Source: Gammaproteobacteria bacterium (GTDB taxonomy: Bacteria; Pseudomonadota; Gammaproteobacteria; Steroidobacterales; GCA-2729495). Taken from it: 64,000 nucleotides of DNA. The position numbers were made by a program, and so were the translations under genes. Location: the NCBI GenBank assembly GCA_014337915.1, contig QUBU01000008.1, forward strand, positions 50,650 to 114,649. Reading direction: 5' to 3'. Every line of letters begins with the position of its first letter. The stretch's first letter is position 1. Shown here piece after piece: positions 51,771-60,783 of this stretch. The notes under the pieces were generated by a model, which was not told the DNA's origin, did not search any database, and saw only the letters and a program-made list of their open reading frames with translations.

Positions 51771-53300
51771 ATGGCCGCTACCCACGACTACCTGCGCGAC
51801 ATCCTCCGCGCCCGGGTCTACGACATCGCGGGGGAAACCCCGCTGGATGCTGCACCACGCCTGTCCGCACGGCTCGGCCAGCGGGTGCTGCTCAAGCGCG
51901 AAGACCTGCAGCCGGTGTTCTCCTTCAAGCTGCGCGGCGCCCACAACAAGCTGGCGGGGCTAACGGCTGCCGAGCGCGCCAGGGGCGTCATCTGTAGTTC
52001 GGCCGGCAACCACGCCCAGGGCCTGGCTCTGTCAGCACGGCACTTCGGCGTGCGCGCCGTGGTGGTGATGCCGGCGCTCACGGCCGAGATCAAGGTGGAG
52101 GCGGTGCGCGCGCTGGGCGCCGAGGTCATCCTCCACGGTAACGCCTACGACGATGCCTACGAGCATGCGCGCGCGCTGGCGGATCAGGAGGGCCTGTGCT
52201 TCGTGCACCCCTTCGACGACCCTGCGGTGATCGCCGGGCAGGGAACCGTCGCAGTGGAGATACTGCGCCAGTGCCGCGATCCGATCGATGCCGTGTTCGT
52301 ACCGGTGGGCGGCGGCGGGCTCGCGAGCGGTGTCGCCCTCTACATCAAGGCCCTGCACCCGCAGGTGCAGGTCATCGGCGTCGAGGCCGCGGAGTCCCCG
52401 AGCATGCAGCAGGCGTTTGCCGCGGGCCGGCCGGTGACCCTCGACCATGTCGGCATCTTTGCCGATGGCGTCGCGGTACGGCGCGTCGGCGACGAGACTT
52501 TCCGCATCTGCCGCGAGCTGCTCGACGACCTGGTGCTGGTCAGCACCGACGAGATCTGCGCCGCCATCCAGGACATCTTCGAGGACACCCGCAGCATCAT
52601 GGAGCCGGCCGGCGCCCTGGCCGTGGCGGGGCTGAAGCGCCACGTCGAGGCCGGCGGTGCCGCCAACCGCGTGCTGGTGGCGATCAACAGCGGCGCCAAC
52701 CTGAACTTCGATCGCCTGCACCACATCGCGGAGCGGGCCGCCGTCGGCGAGCAGCGCGAGGCGCTGTTCGCGGTGGAGATCCCGGAGGTCCCCGGCAGCT
52801 TCCTCGCCTTCTGCCAGGCCATCGGCAGCCGCAGCGTCACCGAGTTCAACTATCGCTACGGCGACCACAGCCGCGCGCGTATCTTCGTCGGCCTGGAACT
52901 GCGCGGCGGCGCGGCCGAACGGCAGCAGCTCGCCGGGCGCCTCGAGGCCGCCGGCTACGGCGTGCTCGACATGAGCGACGACGAGATGGCGAAGCTGCAT
53001 GTGCGCCATATGGTCGGTGGCCTGGCGGCGATCGCCGACGAGCGCCTGTGCCGCTTCGAGTTCCCGGAACGGCCGGGCGCCCTGCTGGATTTCCTGCGCG
53101 CCATCGGCACGCGCTGGAACATCAGCCTGTTCCACTACCGCAACCATGGCTCCGATTTCGGCCGGGTGCTGGCCGGCGTGCAGGTGCCGGATGCGGCGCT
53201 GGCCGAGTTCCACCGCCACCTGGCCGACCTCGGCTACCCCTGGTGGGACGAGTCGGCGAATCCGGCCTACCGGATGTTCCTGGCCGACCGGCCGCGCTGA
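51771..53300 (+). CDS. ilvA: Threonine ammonia-lyase, biosynthetic
   Basis: 509 residues from ATG 51771. PLP lysine in LQPVFSFKLRGAHNKLAGL near 50; SSAGNHAQGLALSARHFGVR; the PLP phosphate loop VFVPVGGGGLASGVALYIKA; SGANLNFDRLHHIAE. Two C-terminal ACT-like regulatory domains follow (EALFAVEIPEVPGSFLAFCQ and RLCRFEFPERPGALLDFLRA). It deaminates threonine to 2-oxobutyrate, the committed step to isoleucine, and the ACT-like part confers feedback inhibition by isoleucine. Length is that of the biosynthetic form. Confidence 0.95.
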   Translation: MAATHDYLRDILRARVYDIAGETPLDAAPRLSARLGQRVLLKREDLQPVFSFKLRGAHNKLAGLTAAERARGVICSSAGNHAQGLALSARHFGVRAVVVMPALTAEIKVEAVRALGAEVILHGNAYDDAYEHARALADQEGLCFVHPFDDPAVIAGQGTVAVEILRQCRDPIDAVFVPVGGGGLASGVALYIKALHPQVQVIGVEAAESPSMQQAFAAGRPVTLDHVGIFADGVAVRRVGDETFRICRELLDDLVLVSTDEICAAIQDIFEDTRSIMEPAGALAVAGLKRHVEAGGAANRVLVAINSGANLNFDRLHHIAERAAVGEQREALFAVEIPEVPGSFLAFCQAIGSRSVTEFNYRYGDHSRARIFVGLELRGGAAERQQLAGRLEAAGYGVLDMSDDEMAKLHVRHMVGGLAAIADERLCRFEFPERPGALLDFLRAIGTRWNISLFHYRNHGSDFGRVLAGVQVPDAALAEFHRHLADLGYPWWDESANPAYRMFLADRPR

Positions 53301-53313
53301 GCGCGGGCGCGCC

Positions 53314-54747
53314 TCAGCCCTGGCGCGTCCCCACGCCGGCGCCGGCCCTGGCCTTCACCGCCGGCCGCAGCACCAGCGCCAGCACCGCCAGCGCCAGGCC
53401 GAGCACCGACAGCGCCACGAACGCCCGCTGGTAGCCCGGCCCGCCGCCGCCGAAGGATGCGGCGATGGCACCGACGGCCGCGGCGCCGACCAGGCGGCCC
53501 ACCGAGGTGAAATTGCTGAGCAGGCCCTGCGCTGAACCGCGCTCCCTGGGCTCGCAGTGGTCGAGCACCACGATGCGCAGCGGTGCGCCCATGACGCTGG
53601 CCATACCACCACTGCCAATCATGCCGGCGACGATGAACACCGGGATGCTCATCGGCGCGAGCCCGTAGATCAGCAGGCTCAGCACCACCAGCGCCATGCC
53701 GCCCAGGATGAGGGTGCGCACGCCCAGCACGTTGACCAGCCGGCCGGCGACCGGTGCGGCGATCGTCGCCAGCACCACACCGGGCAGCAACATCCAGGCG
53801 GCCGTGCTCGCCGATACGCCGATCGCCGACACCGCCAGCGCCGGATAGAAACCGGCACCCGACTGGATGGCCCCCGCCCCGGCGCTGATCGTCGCGGCAA
53901 TCGCCACCGGGCGCGATGCCACGAGGCCCGGCCTGACGATGGGATCCACCGCCCGCTTCTCCAGTATCCAGAACACCGGCACCAGCACGATCACCAGCAG
54001 CAGGGACAGCGCGGTAGGCCATTGCGCCAGGCTGCTGCCGAGCGCCTGCACGTCGAGCACGCTGAGGCCGTACACCAGCGCGGCCAGCAGTACCGACAGC
54101 GCGATGATGCCGGCGACGTCCAGCGGCTGGCGCTGTGGCTGTGGCGCCGACGGCAGCAGCCGCAGGGCACCGAAACCCAGCACGGCACTGATCGGCAGGT
54201 TGATCAGGAACAACCAGTGCCAGCCATAGGGCAGCAGCAGGCCGCCCAGCACCGGACCGAGGAGGAACGCCAGGCCGAACACCGCGCCCAGCGTGCCGAG
54301 CGCGGGACCACGCCGCTCGGGCTCGACGGTGATGGCGATGACCGCCGCGGCGACCGGCAGGATGCCGCCGCCGCCGAAGCCCTGCAGTGCCCGGCCGATG
54401 TACAGGGTGACCGGGTCATAGGCCACCACCACGACCAGCGAGCCCAGCGCGAAGAAACCGATGGCGACCATGTAGGCCAGCCGCGTCCCGGAGCGGTCGG
54501 AGAGTTTCGCCAGCAGCGGCGTACCGATCATCTGCAGCAGGACGTAGGCGTTGAACAGCACCGAGGCCTGGCGATCGTCCATCGCCAGGTCGGCCTTGAT
54601 CGCCGGCAGCGCCGGACCGACGATCGCCAGATCCAGCGCACCCATCAGGACGCCGACGAACAGCAGGGGCAGCAGGGCTCTGGGCGGGTTCGGGCTCAAG
54701 GCAGGATGTCCGGTCGGAAGTTGCAGCGGCGCATCCGCCCGGGCCAT
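53314..54747 (-). CDS. MFS multidrug transporter (DHA-type)
   Basis: 477 residues from ATG 54747. The first helix ALLPLLFVGVLMGALDLAIV carries the DHA-type motif GALDLAIVGPALPAI. KLSDRSGTRLAYMVAIGFFA is the loop 2-3 motif, and LQGFGGGGILPVAAAVIAIT is motif C. Twelve to fourteen helices, normal for EmrB/Bcr-type drug/proton antiporters. Substrate unknown. It is the last gene of a long minus-strand run, 66 bp after the methyltransferase-like gene. Confidence 0.9.
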   Translation of the reverse strand: MARADAPLQLPTGHPALSPNPPRALLPLLFVGVLMGALDLAIVGPALPAIKADLAMDDRQASVLFNAYVLLQMIGTPLLAKLSDRSGTRLAYMVAIGFFALGSLVVVVAYDPVTLYIGRALQGFGGGGILPVAAAVIAITVEPERRGPALGTLGAVFGLAFLLGPVLGGLLLPYGWHWLFLINLPISAVLGFGALRLLPSAPQPQRQPLDVAGIIALSVLLAALVYGLSVLDVQALGSSLAQWPTALSLLLVIVLVPVFWILEKRAVDPIVRPGLVASRPVAIAATISAGAGAIQSGAGFYPALAVSAIGVSASTAAWMLLPGVVLATIAAPVAGRLVNVLGVRTLILGGMALVVLSLLIYGLAPMSIPVFIVAGMIGSGGMASVMGAPLRIVVLDHCEPRERGSAQGLLSNFTSVGRLVGAAAVGAIAASFGGGGPGYQRAFVALSVLGLALAVLALVLRPAVKARAGAGVGTRQG

Positions 54748-54813
54748 GCCGCGGGGCGCGAGCAGGGCCCACCCCACCGCGGTGGCGGGGTGCGGGCTTG
54801 CCTGCGGGTGCCG

Positions 54814-55770
54814 CTACGGGCTCGGCGGGGACGGCTCCTCGTCGCTCACGGGCGCGGCGCCCTCGCCGACGCCGGCCACGGAGCCCGGCTTGCGAAAGCG
54901 CAGCGTGAAGCGGTCGCTCTCGCCGATGGCGAGGTACTTCTCCCGGTCCTTGTCACCCTCGCGCAGCGTCGGCGGCAGGGTCCAGACACCGCCCGGGTAG
55001 TCCTTGCTGTCCCTGGGGTTGGCATTGACCTCGGAAGCGGCCTCGAACACGAACCCGGCCTGCTCCGCGAGCGCGGTGGCGAAGTCCTGGCGCACGTAAC
55101 CGGATTTTGCCTTCGGGTCCTGGGGCTGGTCGGTGGCTGCGCGGTGCTCGACCACGCCGAGCACGCCACCCGGCTTGAGCACGCGGTACATCGCCGCAAA
55201 CATCTCCGGTGCCTTGCCGCTCGCCATCCAGTTGTGGATGTTGCGGAAGGTGACCACCATGTCCACGGACTCGGGCGCCACCATCTCGGTCTTGTCCGGC
55301 AACGCCAGCACCACGACCTCGGCCTTGCCGTAGACATCCGGCCGCGCGGCCAGCTTGTCCCTGAAACCCTGCACGCCCTTGCGGAAGAACTCCTGCTTCG
55401 CCTCGGGATCCCAGTGGGCGGCGATGTAGCGGCCATGGTCACGCAGGTAAGGCGCCAGAATCTCGGTGTACCAGCCCGCCGCCGGCCAGATCTCCACCAC
55501 GGCCATGTCCGGCCGGATACCGAAGAATTCCAGCGTCTCGCGCGGGTGGCGAGCTGCGTCGCGTGCCCGGTTTTCCGGGTCACGCCAGTCGCCGGCGATG
55601 GCCGCCTGCAGGGCGGCGTCGACCTGCGGCGCGCTGCTGGCCGGCGCGGGAGTGGCGGCGGCTGCCGGTTCCGCCGTGGTGGCAGCGGCGGGTGGATTGC
55701 CGCCGCTGCAGGCCGCGGCCAACCCGGCGAGGACCGACACGATCAGCAGACAGGCCCGATGTTTTGCCAT
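54814..55770 (-). CDS. Methyltransferase-fold lipoprotein
   Basis: 318 residues from ATG 55770. The N-terminus MAKHRACLLIVSVLAGLAAA then C is a lipoprotein signal, followed by a Pro/Ala-rich linker. From about residue 55 it resembles class I SAM methyltransferases: AARHPRETLEFFGIRPDMAV, VEIWPAAGWYTEILAPYLRD, VDMVVTFRNIHNWMASGKAP and YRVLKPGGVLGVVEHRAATD. Motif I reads EIWPAAGWYTE rather than the usual glycine-rich DxGxGxG. A methyltransferase outside the cytoplasm has no obvious SAM supply, so this may be a binding protein or sensor. I know related exported proteins only as unnamed predicted methyltransferases. Confidence 0.8.
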   Translation of the reverse strand: MAKHRACLLIVSVLAGLAAACSGGNPPAAATTAEPAAAATPAPASSAPQVDAALQAAIAGDWRDPENRARDAARHPRETLEFFGIRPDMAVVEIWPAAGWYTEILAPYLRDHGRYIAAHWDPEAKQEFFRKGVQGFRDKLAARPDVYGKAEVVVLALPDKTEMVAPESVDMVVTFRNIHNWMASGKAPEMFAAMYRVLKPGGVLGVVEHRAATDQPQDPKAKSGYVRQDFATALAEQAGFVFEAASEVNANPRDSKDYPGGVWTLPPTLREGDKDREKYLAIGESDRFTLRFRKPGSVAGVGEGAAPVSDEEPSPPSP

Positions 55771-55863
55771 GGTCGCGCTCCCGGTGTCTCTGGCAGCCCG
55801 GGTCACCGGACCCGGGCCCTGCCCGGTCGCAACTGTAGCAAATCGGCGCCGGGCCCGCGCCTT

Positions 55864-56526
55864 TCAGGAGGCCAGCACCACCGCGTGGATGTGGCTGACC
55901 TTCGCTGGGCGCGGCGCGCGGAAGAACTGCCGCAGTTCGCGCAGCATCGCCCCGGCCGGTGCGCCTGCCGGGTAGCGGGACTGGAGGCTCAGGCAGTAGC
56001 GCGCTGCCAGCCCCCAGGCATCCTCGTAGCGGCGCAGCGTCGCCGGCGCCAGTGCCGGGTCGAATGCGGCGCCGGCGAACAGGCGCGGCAGGAGTTGCGC
56101 AGCGGAGCCAGCACTGTCGAGCCGGGACAGCAGCAGGCGCGCGCTGGCGTACTTGTCCACTTCGGCCTGCATCTCCAGCTCGAGCAGCGTCACCTGGCAT
56201 TCCCGGGCCGCATTCCAGGCGACGTAGTTGAAGTGGCTGATGCCCTCGATGGCCGTACAGTAGTCGGCAAGGTTGCGGCCGCAGAGCAGGTCACGCGGTT
56301 CCAGTGTGGACAGGCGCTGCAGCAGGGCCGCATCCAGGTACAGGGCGACGCCGAGCTCCTGGCCGCCCTCCTCGATCAGCAGCTCCTCCGGCGCATCCCG
56401 GCCCGTGCCGTCCGCCTGCCAGGGCGCGAGCGCACGCCGGTCGGTGACGAGGAAGTCGCGGACGTCGGCTGCCACCTCGATGCCGTAGAGGGCACCGAGC
56501 AGGCACTGCAGCTCGCGCGGTTCCAC
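55864..56526 (-). CDS. Hypothetical protein of the tail-sheath module
   Basis: 220 residues from GTG 56526. The protein begins MEPRELQCLLGALYGIEVAA (GTG read as Met), contains DVRDFLVTDRRALAPWQADG, LIEEGGQELGVALYLDAALL, GISHFNYVAWNAARECQVTL and LLELEMQAEVDKYASARLLL. No signal peptide or membrane span. I do not recognise the family. It starts 7 bp after the stop of the gene above it, so the two are coupled, and the tail-sheath gene is the first of the three. The ELEMQAEVDKYASARL segment is helical. Confidence 0.72.
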   Translation of the reverse strand: MEPRELQCLLGALYGIEVAADVRDFLVTDRRALAPWQADGTGRDAPEELLIEEGGQELGVALYLDAALLQRLSTLEPRDLLCGRNLADYCTAIEGISHFNYVAWNAARECQVTLLELEMQAEVDKYASARLLLSRLDSAGSAAQLLPRLFAGAAFDPALAPATLRRYEDAWGLAARYCLSLQSRYPAGAPAGAMLRELRQFFRAPRPAKVSHIHAVVLAS

Positions 56527-56533
56527 GGCCGGC

Positions 56534-57169
56534 TCAGTGGGCCCAGGGTGTGCGCGCCTGCTGGCTGGGCTCGATGCCGATCTGCCGCAGCAGCCGCCCC
56601 GCCCGCGGGCTGCCGGTGTGCAGCCAGGTTTCGTACAGGCGCAGGATGTCGTGGTCGGTGGCGCCGCGGGCGGAGTCGCGTACCTCGTGGAGCACATCGA
56701 CCATGGAAATGAACTTGGCGGCCAGCTCGGCGAATATCGCTGCGAGCGCCTGCAGGCGCGGGCTGGCATGGCCGCTGCAGGCCAGGCTGCGGTAAGCGCT
56801 GCCACCCATGTTCACGTAGTAATCGAGGCCGACGCTGCGATCGCGCAGGGCCTCGGCGAAAAAGCCGGCGGTGAACAGCGACATGTCCCCCAGCCGCTGC
56901 AGGGCCACCGCACGCTCCTCGCTGCCCGGCGCATCCAGTGCGTCGGCGAGCATCAGCGCCAGCGGTCGGTGCCTCGCGCCGTCCCCGGCCGCGTAGCAGG
57001 CGTCGGCACGTGCGAACAGGGTCAGCAGGCGCACGACGTAGTGCGAGGTGTCGCGCTCCACGGTCACGTGGTTTGCGGCAAGGGCCGCATCGACGGAGTC
57101 GCGGAAGAACTCCTCGAGGCTGGCCACCGGCACGAGGGGCGTGCCACCGGATGCTGGGCGCTGGTTCAC
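56534..57169 (-). CDS. Hypothetical protein of the tail-sheath module
   Basis: 211 residues from GTG 57169, with GGGAGG at 57175-57180. It begins MNQRPASGGTPLVPVASLEE, then LEEFFRDSVDAALAANHVTV, ERDTSHYVVRLLTLFARADA, RPLALMLADALDAPGSEERA and GDMSLFTAGFFAEALRDRSV. It is a mostly helical soluble protein. The pattern SHYVV.LLTLFA...RPLALMLADA seems familiar from unnamed proteobacterial proteins but I cannot assign a function. It lies between the orphan tail-sheath gene and another unknown on one strand. Confidence 0.75.
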   Translation of the reverse strand: MNQRPASGGTPLVPVASLEEFFRDSVDAALAANHVTVERDTSHYVVRLLTLFARADACYAAGDGARHRPLALMLADALDAPGSEERAVALQRLGDMSLFTAGFFAEALRDRSVGLDYYVNMGGSAYRSLACSGHASPRLQALAAIFAELAAKFISMVDVLHEVRDSARGATDHDILRLYETWLHTGSPRAGRLLRQIGIEPSQQARTPWAH

Positions 57170-57282
57170 TGCGGCCTCCCGCTTCCGAATCTATGCCGCC
57201 CTGCCGCTACCTGGCCGTGAAGGGCGTCACGGCTCTCCCGTTGGCAGCCAGCGGCCGCGATTGCCAGCAGCGAGGCCGTGGC

Positions 57283-58830
57283 TCAGCTGGCCAGCGCCAT
57301 CCCGGGCTGCCAGCCGAGCTCGGAGCTCGTACAGCCGTCCGCGTCGTGCGCGATCCTGAAGGCGACGAACTCGCCGGGCCGCGCCAGCGCCAGCCCCAGC
57401 ACGAGCACCAGCCGCGGGCCGGCGCTGCGCGCCGCACCGTTGGTGTCGACGTCGCATTTGACGTAGAACGCCTCCGCGCCATCCGCCGCCGCGAACAGGC
57501 CGCGGGACTGCAATGCACCGAGGAATGCGCCGACCTGAGCCCGCAGTTCCTGCCAGAGGGCCGGCGACGGCGCCTCGAAGGCGGCCCATCGCGTGTAGCG
57601 CTCGACGCTGCTCAGCACGAACAGCGCGATGCGTCGCCGTCGCAGGCTGTTCCAGGACGTGGCAACACCGCCGCTGCGGGCCATGGTGACCAGACCGGTG
57701 AGTTCGATGGCCGCACCTGGCCCCGCGCGCAGCAGCGCATTCACGCCGAGGTTCGCCAGCCGGCGGACTTCGGCGGGTTCCAGCGCCAGGCAGGGCCGCG
57801 TGCGACCGAGCGACAGCGCCTGCGGGCCAGACAGTTCCAGTCCCGCCGCGCAGAGCTGGCCGGCAATGGCGCCAGCCGCGCTGAGGTTACCGGCGGGCGC
57901 CGCATGGGGCGGGCTTTCCAGGCCGGGGAAGTAGCTGATGGCGTTGGCACTGGCGAAACCACGCTCGCGCTGGGTGCGCACCACGTCGCGCACCTCCTCC
58001 CAGGACTGTGGCGGGTCGAGCAGCAGCATCGCCTGGCGCTCGCGGCAGTAGCGGTCGGCAGCGAATAGCGCCACGGGACCCAGGGTGGCGCCGGACACGC
58101 CGGGCACCAGGCAGACGAAGTCAATCCAGGGCACCTGTTCCAGGGCGAACAGCCCGGTGCTGTCCTCGCGGGAGCCGATGAGGTCGTAGTCGGTGGGCGT
58201 GTTGTCGCCCTGCCAGGTGGCACGGCTGTACACGTAACGCACGCCGGGCCAGCCCTCCTGCGTCGGTGCCGGGCGCGCGGCGGGCGGGTCGGCAGCCAGC
58301 CGCACCAGGGATGAGCGGGCGAGCACGTCGCCCACGTAGTCCGCGGCCCGCGGGTCCACGGACAGGCCGGTGAAGCTCTCCTGCTCCTCCACCAGCGGCT
58401 GCGAGGGCGCACGGCAGCGGTGGATGACGAGGTTGAAGCGCCGGGGCTCGTCGGTGCCGATGCCCTGGTAATCGACGGCGGCGCGCAGGTACTCCAGCGG
58501 CCCCGGGTTCAGCGCGTCGAGCAGCAGCTCGCCTTCCGGGCCGGGCAGCGTGATGCGGTTGCGGTGGCCCGAACGGCAGACCCGCACGACGATGGCGAGC
58601 GTGCCGCCGTTCTCGAAGTACTGGTAGAGCAGGAACTCCATGCGGCTCAGGTAGCCCGGCACACCGAAGCGGGCCAGGAATTCCTCGAGGCTGCGGATGG
58701 CGATGGGGATGTTGACCGGGCCGCGGGGAGCCGGGCCGATGAAGGCGGTGACGCTCTCGCGGGTGACCGGAATGGCCTGGCCGCGGGCGGGAATCTCGAT
58801 TACCGAGATGCCGTTACTGCGTGCATCCAA
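57283..58830 (-). CDS. Phage tail sheath-like protein (orphan)
   Basis: 515 residues. N-terminus GISVIEIPARGQAIPVTRES and VTAFIGPAPRGPVNIPIAIR are the strand-exchange start of sheath proteins. The middle has TWQGDNTPTDYDLIGSREDS and VPWIDFVCLVPGVSG, and the region VVRTQRERGFASANAISYFP follows. The C-terminal domain carries SWNSLRRRRIALFVLSSVER, YTRWAAFEAPSPALWQELRA and GLFAAADGAEAFYVKCDVDT, diagnostic of contractile sheaths (phage, R-type pyocin, eCIS). No tube, baseplate, AAA+ or spike gene is within the window; only two unknown genes follow. It may form an unusual contractile or scaffold structure, or partner with components elsewhere. Confidence 0.9.
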   Translation of the reverse strand: MDARSNGISVIEIPARGQAIPVTRESVTAFIGPAPRGPVNIPIAIRSLEEFLARFGVPGYLSRMEFLLYQYFENGGTLAIVVRVCRSGHRNRITLPGPEGELLLDALNPGPLEYLRAAVDYQGIGTDEPRRFNLVIHRCRAPSQPLVEEQESFTGLSVDPRAADYVGDVLARSSLVRLAADPPAARPAPTQEGWPGVRYVYSRATWQGDNTPTDYDLIGSREDSTGLFALEQVPWIDFVCLVPGVSGATLGPVALFAADRYCRERQAMLLLDPPQSWEEVRDVVRTQRERGFASANAISYFPGLESPPHAAPAGNLSAAGAIAGQLCAAGLELSGPQALSLGRTRPCLALEPAEVRRLANLGVNALLRAGPGAAIELTGLVTMARSGGVATSWNSLRRRRIALFVLSSVERYTRWAAFEAPSPALWQELRAQVGAFLGALQSRGLFAAADGAEAFYVKCDVDTNGAARSAGPRLVLVLGLALARPGEFVAFRIAHDADGCTSSELGWQPGMALAS

Positions 58831-58849
58831 GCGTAGCGCCCCTGCAGGC

Positions 58850-58866
58850 GGCCGGTGTCACCGGCC
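58850..58866. other. Palindrome upstream of the sheath gene
   Basis: GGCCGGTG-T-CACCGGCC is a perfect odd-centred dyad between the rhomboid stop and the sheath start. No T-run follows on either side. It could be an operator or a terminator-like hairpin for the upstream gene; function unknown. Confidence 0.45.
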
Positions 58867-58891
58867 AACAGCGTTGTTCACGACCACGGCG

Positions 58892-59605
58892 TCATCTTAG
58901 CAGCGTCGGCGCGGCAACGGACAGGCGCGGGCGCGAATGACGCGCGACGAAGGCGAACAGCGGCGCCATCGCCATGCCAGCGATGAAGCCACCGATATGG
59001 GCGCGCAGCGCGACGTTGCCGGCGAGGCCGGGGGCGAGGAACTCGTAGGCAAGCTGCACCGCGAACCAGAACAGCAGCACGACGAATGCCGGCAGTCTCA
59101 CCAGGTCCACGACGAAGAAGATCGGCACCAGTACGTTGATGCGGGCCCGCGGATGCAGCACGAGGTAGGCGCCGAGCACGCCCGAGACGGCGCCGCTGGC
59201 GCCGACGATCACCCCGGACGACCCGGGTGCGGGCAGCGCCTGCGCCAGCGCCGCGGCCATCGCGGCCAGCAGGTAGAAGACGATGAAGCCCGGCTGGCCG
59301 AAGGCATCCTCGACGTCATCGCCGAAGATCCAGAGGAACAGCATGTTGCCGCCGAGGTGCAGCCAGCCGCCGTGCAGGAAGGCGTAGGTGATGATGGTGG
59401 CGGCGAACGGCGTCCAGGCCCGCATGGGGTCCTGCGTGCCGCCGGCGAAGAAATCCGCCGGCGAGAAGCCCAGCGCCTGCGCGGCCAGCACCCCCCAGGG
59501 CCCGGCGAGCCACTGCCAGGCGTAGGCCAGGCAGCAGAGCAGGATGATGGTACGGCTGGCCACCGGCGCGTGGCGCAGCGTCTGGTCGTCGGCAACAGGC
59601 AGCAT
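58892..59605 (-). CDS. Rhomboid family intramembrane serine protease
   Basis: 237 residues with six hydrophobic segments. Signature motifs: ITYAFLHGGWLHLGGNMLFL (the HxxxN region), the active-site Ser in VGASGAVSGVLGAYL (GxSG) and the catalytic His in LRAHIGGFIAGMAMA. The dyad is complete, so the protease should be active, cutting transmembrane substrates in the inner membrane. Length normal. Part of the minus-strand run, 32 bp after the L,D-transpeptidase gene. Confidence 0.94.
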   Translation of the reverse strand: MLPVADDQTLRHAPVASRTIILLCCLAYAWQWLAGPWGVLAAQALGFSPADFFAGGTQDPMRAWTPFAATIITYAFLHGGWLHLGGNMLFLWIFGDDVEDAFGQPGFIVFYLLAAMAAALAQALPAPGSSGVIVGASGAVSGVLGAYLVLHPRARINVLVPIFFVVDLVRLPAFVVLLFWFAVQLAYEFLAPGLAGNVALRAHIGGFIAGMAMAPLFAFVARHSRPRLSVAAPTLLR

Positions 59606-59637
59606 GCCGGGCTGTCAGCAGTGCGGGAAGGCCGTGA

Positions 59638-60783
59638 TCACTGCGCCCCGGCGGGAGCCGTGCCGCCAGCGGCGGGTGCCTGCGCCTCGCTGGCGGCCGC
59701 ACCGTCCTCGAACCAGTCGTAGCTGACGATGTTATTCACGCGCGGTGCCGCCGCCACCGCGGCCTCCAGGTCCGGTGCACCCGCCATGATGGGCACCGGG
59801 ATGCCGCGCTGCTCACTGCTCGTATGGGCGACGCGCTCGTAGTCGACTGTGGCGCCCTTCGGCACCCCGGCTTTGGCCAGCTTTTTCTCGATGTCGCGCA
59901 ACAGCGCCGGGTTGCGCCGCGCCTTGTCTTCCTCGAGCGCCGGATGGGCCTCGAGGAACAGCTCGCCGCCGGCCACACCCACCAGCAACGGCTGATTGAC
60001 GATGCGCACCGGCAGGCCCACCGGCACCTGCCCGAACAGCCACTCGATGTCGGCCGGATTCATGCGAATGCAGCCATGGCTGACCCGCATGCCGACACCG
60101 GCGGGCTTGTTGGTGCCATGGATGAGGTAGTCACCCGGGATCGCCAGGCGCATGGCGTAGGCACCCAGCGGGTTGTCCGGGCCGGGTGGCACCACCGCCG
60201 GCAGCGGATCGCCGTTCTCGGCGTGCTCCTTGCGGATGGAAGCTGGCACACGCCAGACCGGGTCCTTCTTCTTCGAGGTGATGCGCGTGAGGCCCAGCGG
60301 TGTCGCCCAGCCTTCGCGCCCGATGCTGATCGGGAACGTGTGGACCACCGCCGGTTCGCCCTTCTGCGGCTTCGGGAAATAAAACAGCCGCTTGGTCGGC
60401 ACATTGAGCACGATGCCCTGGCGCGGCGCGTCGGGCAGCACGAAGCGGCTCGGCAGCACGATCTCCCGGCCCGCGCCGGGCAGCCAGGGATCGACACCCG
60501 GATTGGCCTCCACCAGCTCGTCGAAGCCGAGGTGATAGGCCTGGGCCACGTCGATGAAGGTGTCCTTCTCACGCAGCCGCACCACCTGCAGCTCGCCGAC
60601 CACACTGGTGGCGGCATCGGGCAGCACGAAGCGCGTGGTTTCCAGCGGCGCCTGCAACGGCGGCGGAGCCGGCGGTGGCGGCGGCTCGGGTGCCTGCAGC
60701 AGCGTGCAGCCTGGCAGGAGCACGGCCAGCCACAGCGCTGCCAGCCGCAATGCCGCCACCGGGGACTGCCTCAGCGCTGGCAC
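59638..60783 (-). CDS. L,D-transpeptidase (YkuD) lipoprotein
   Basis: 381 residues. Lipobox in LAALWLAVLLPGCTLLQAPE; a Pro-rich linker (PEPPPPPAPPP); a LysM-like segment around VVRLREKDTFIDVAQAYHLG. The catalytic domain has LIHGTNKPAGVGMRVSHGCI followed by RMNPADIEWLF near 225-250, with the active Cys in SHGCIRM. These are the family hallmarks of ErfK/YbiS-type enzymes that make 3-3 cross-links or attach lipoprotein to peptidoglycan. The C-terminal Ala-rich tail extends about 100 residues beyond the usual end. It overlaps the M48 gene by 13 bp. Confidence 0.93.
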   Translation of the reverse strand: MPALRQSPVAALRLAALWLAVLLPGCTLLQAPEPPPPPAPPPLQAPLETTRFVLPDAATSVVGELQVVRLREKDTFIDVAQAYHLGFDELVEANPGVDPWLPGAGREIVLPSRFVLPDAPRQGIVLNVPTKRLFYFPKPQKGEPAVVHTFPISIGREGWATPLGLTRITSKKKDPVWRVPASIRKEHAENGDPLPAVVPPGPDNPLGAYAMRLAIPGDYLIHGTNKPAGVGMRVSHGCIRMNPADIEWLFGQVPVGLPVRIVNQPLLVGVAGGELFLEAHPALEEDKARRNPALLRDIEKKLAKAGVPKGATVDYERVAHTSSEQRGIPVPIMAGAPDLEAAVAAAPRVNNIVSYDWFEDGAAASEAQAPAAGGTAPAGAQ

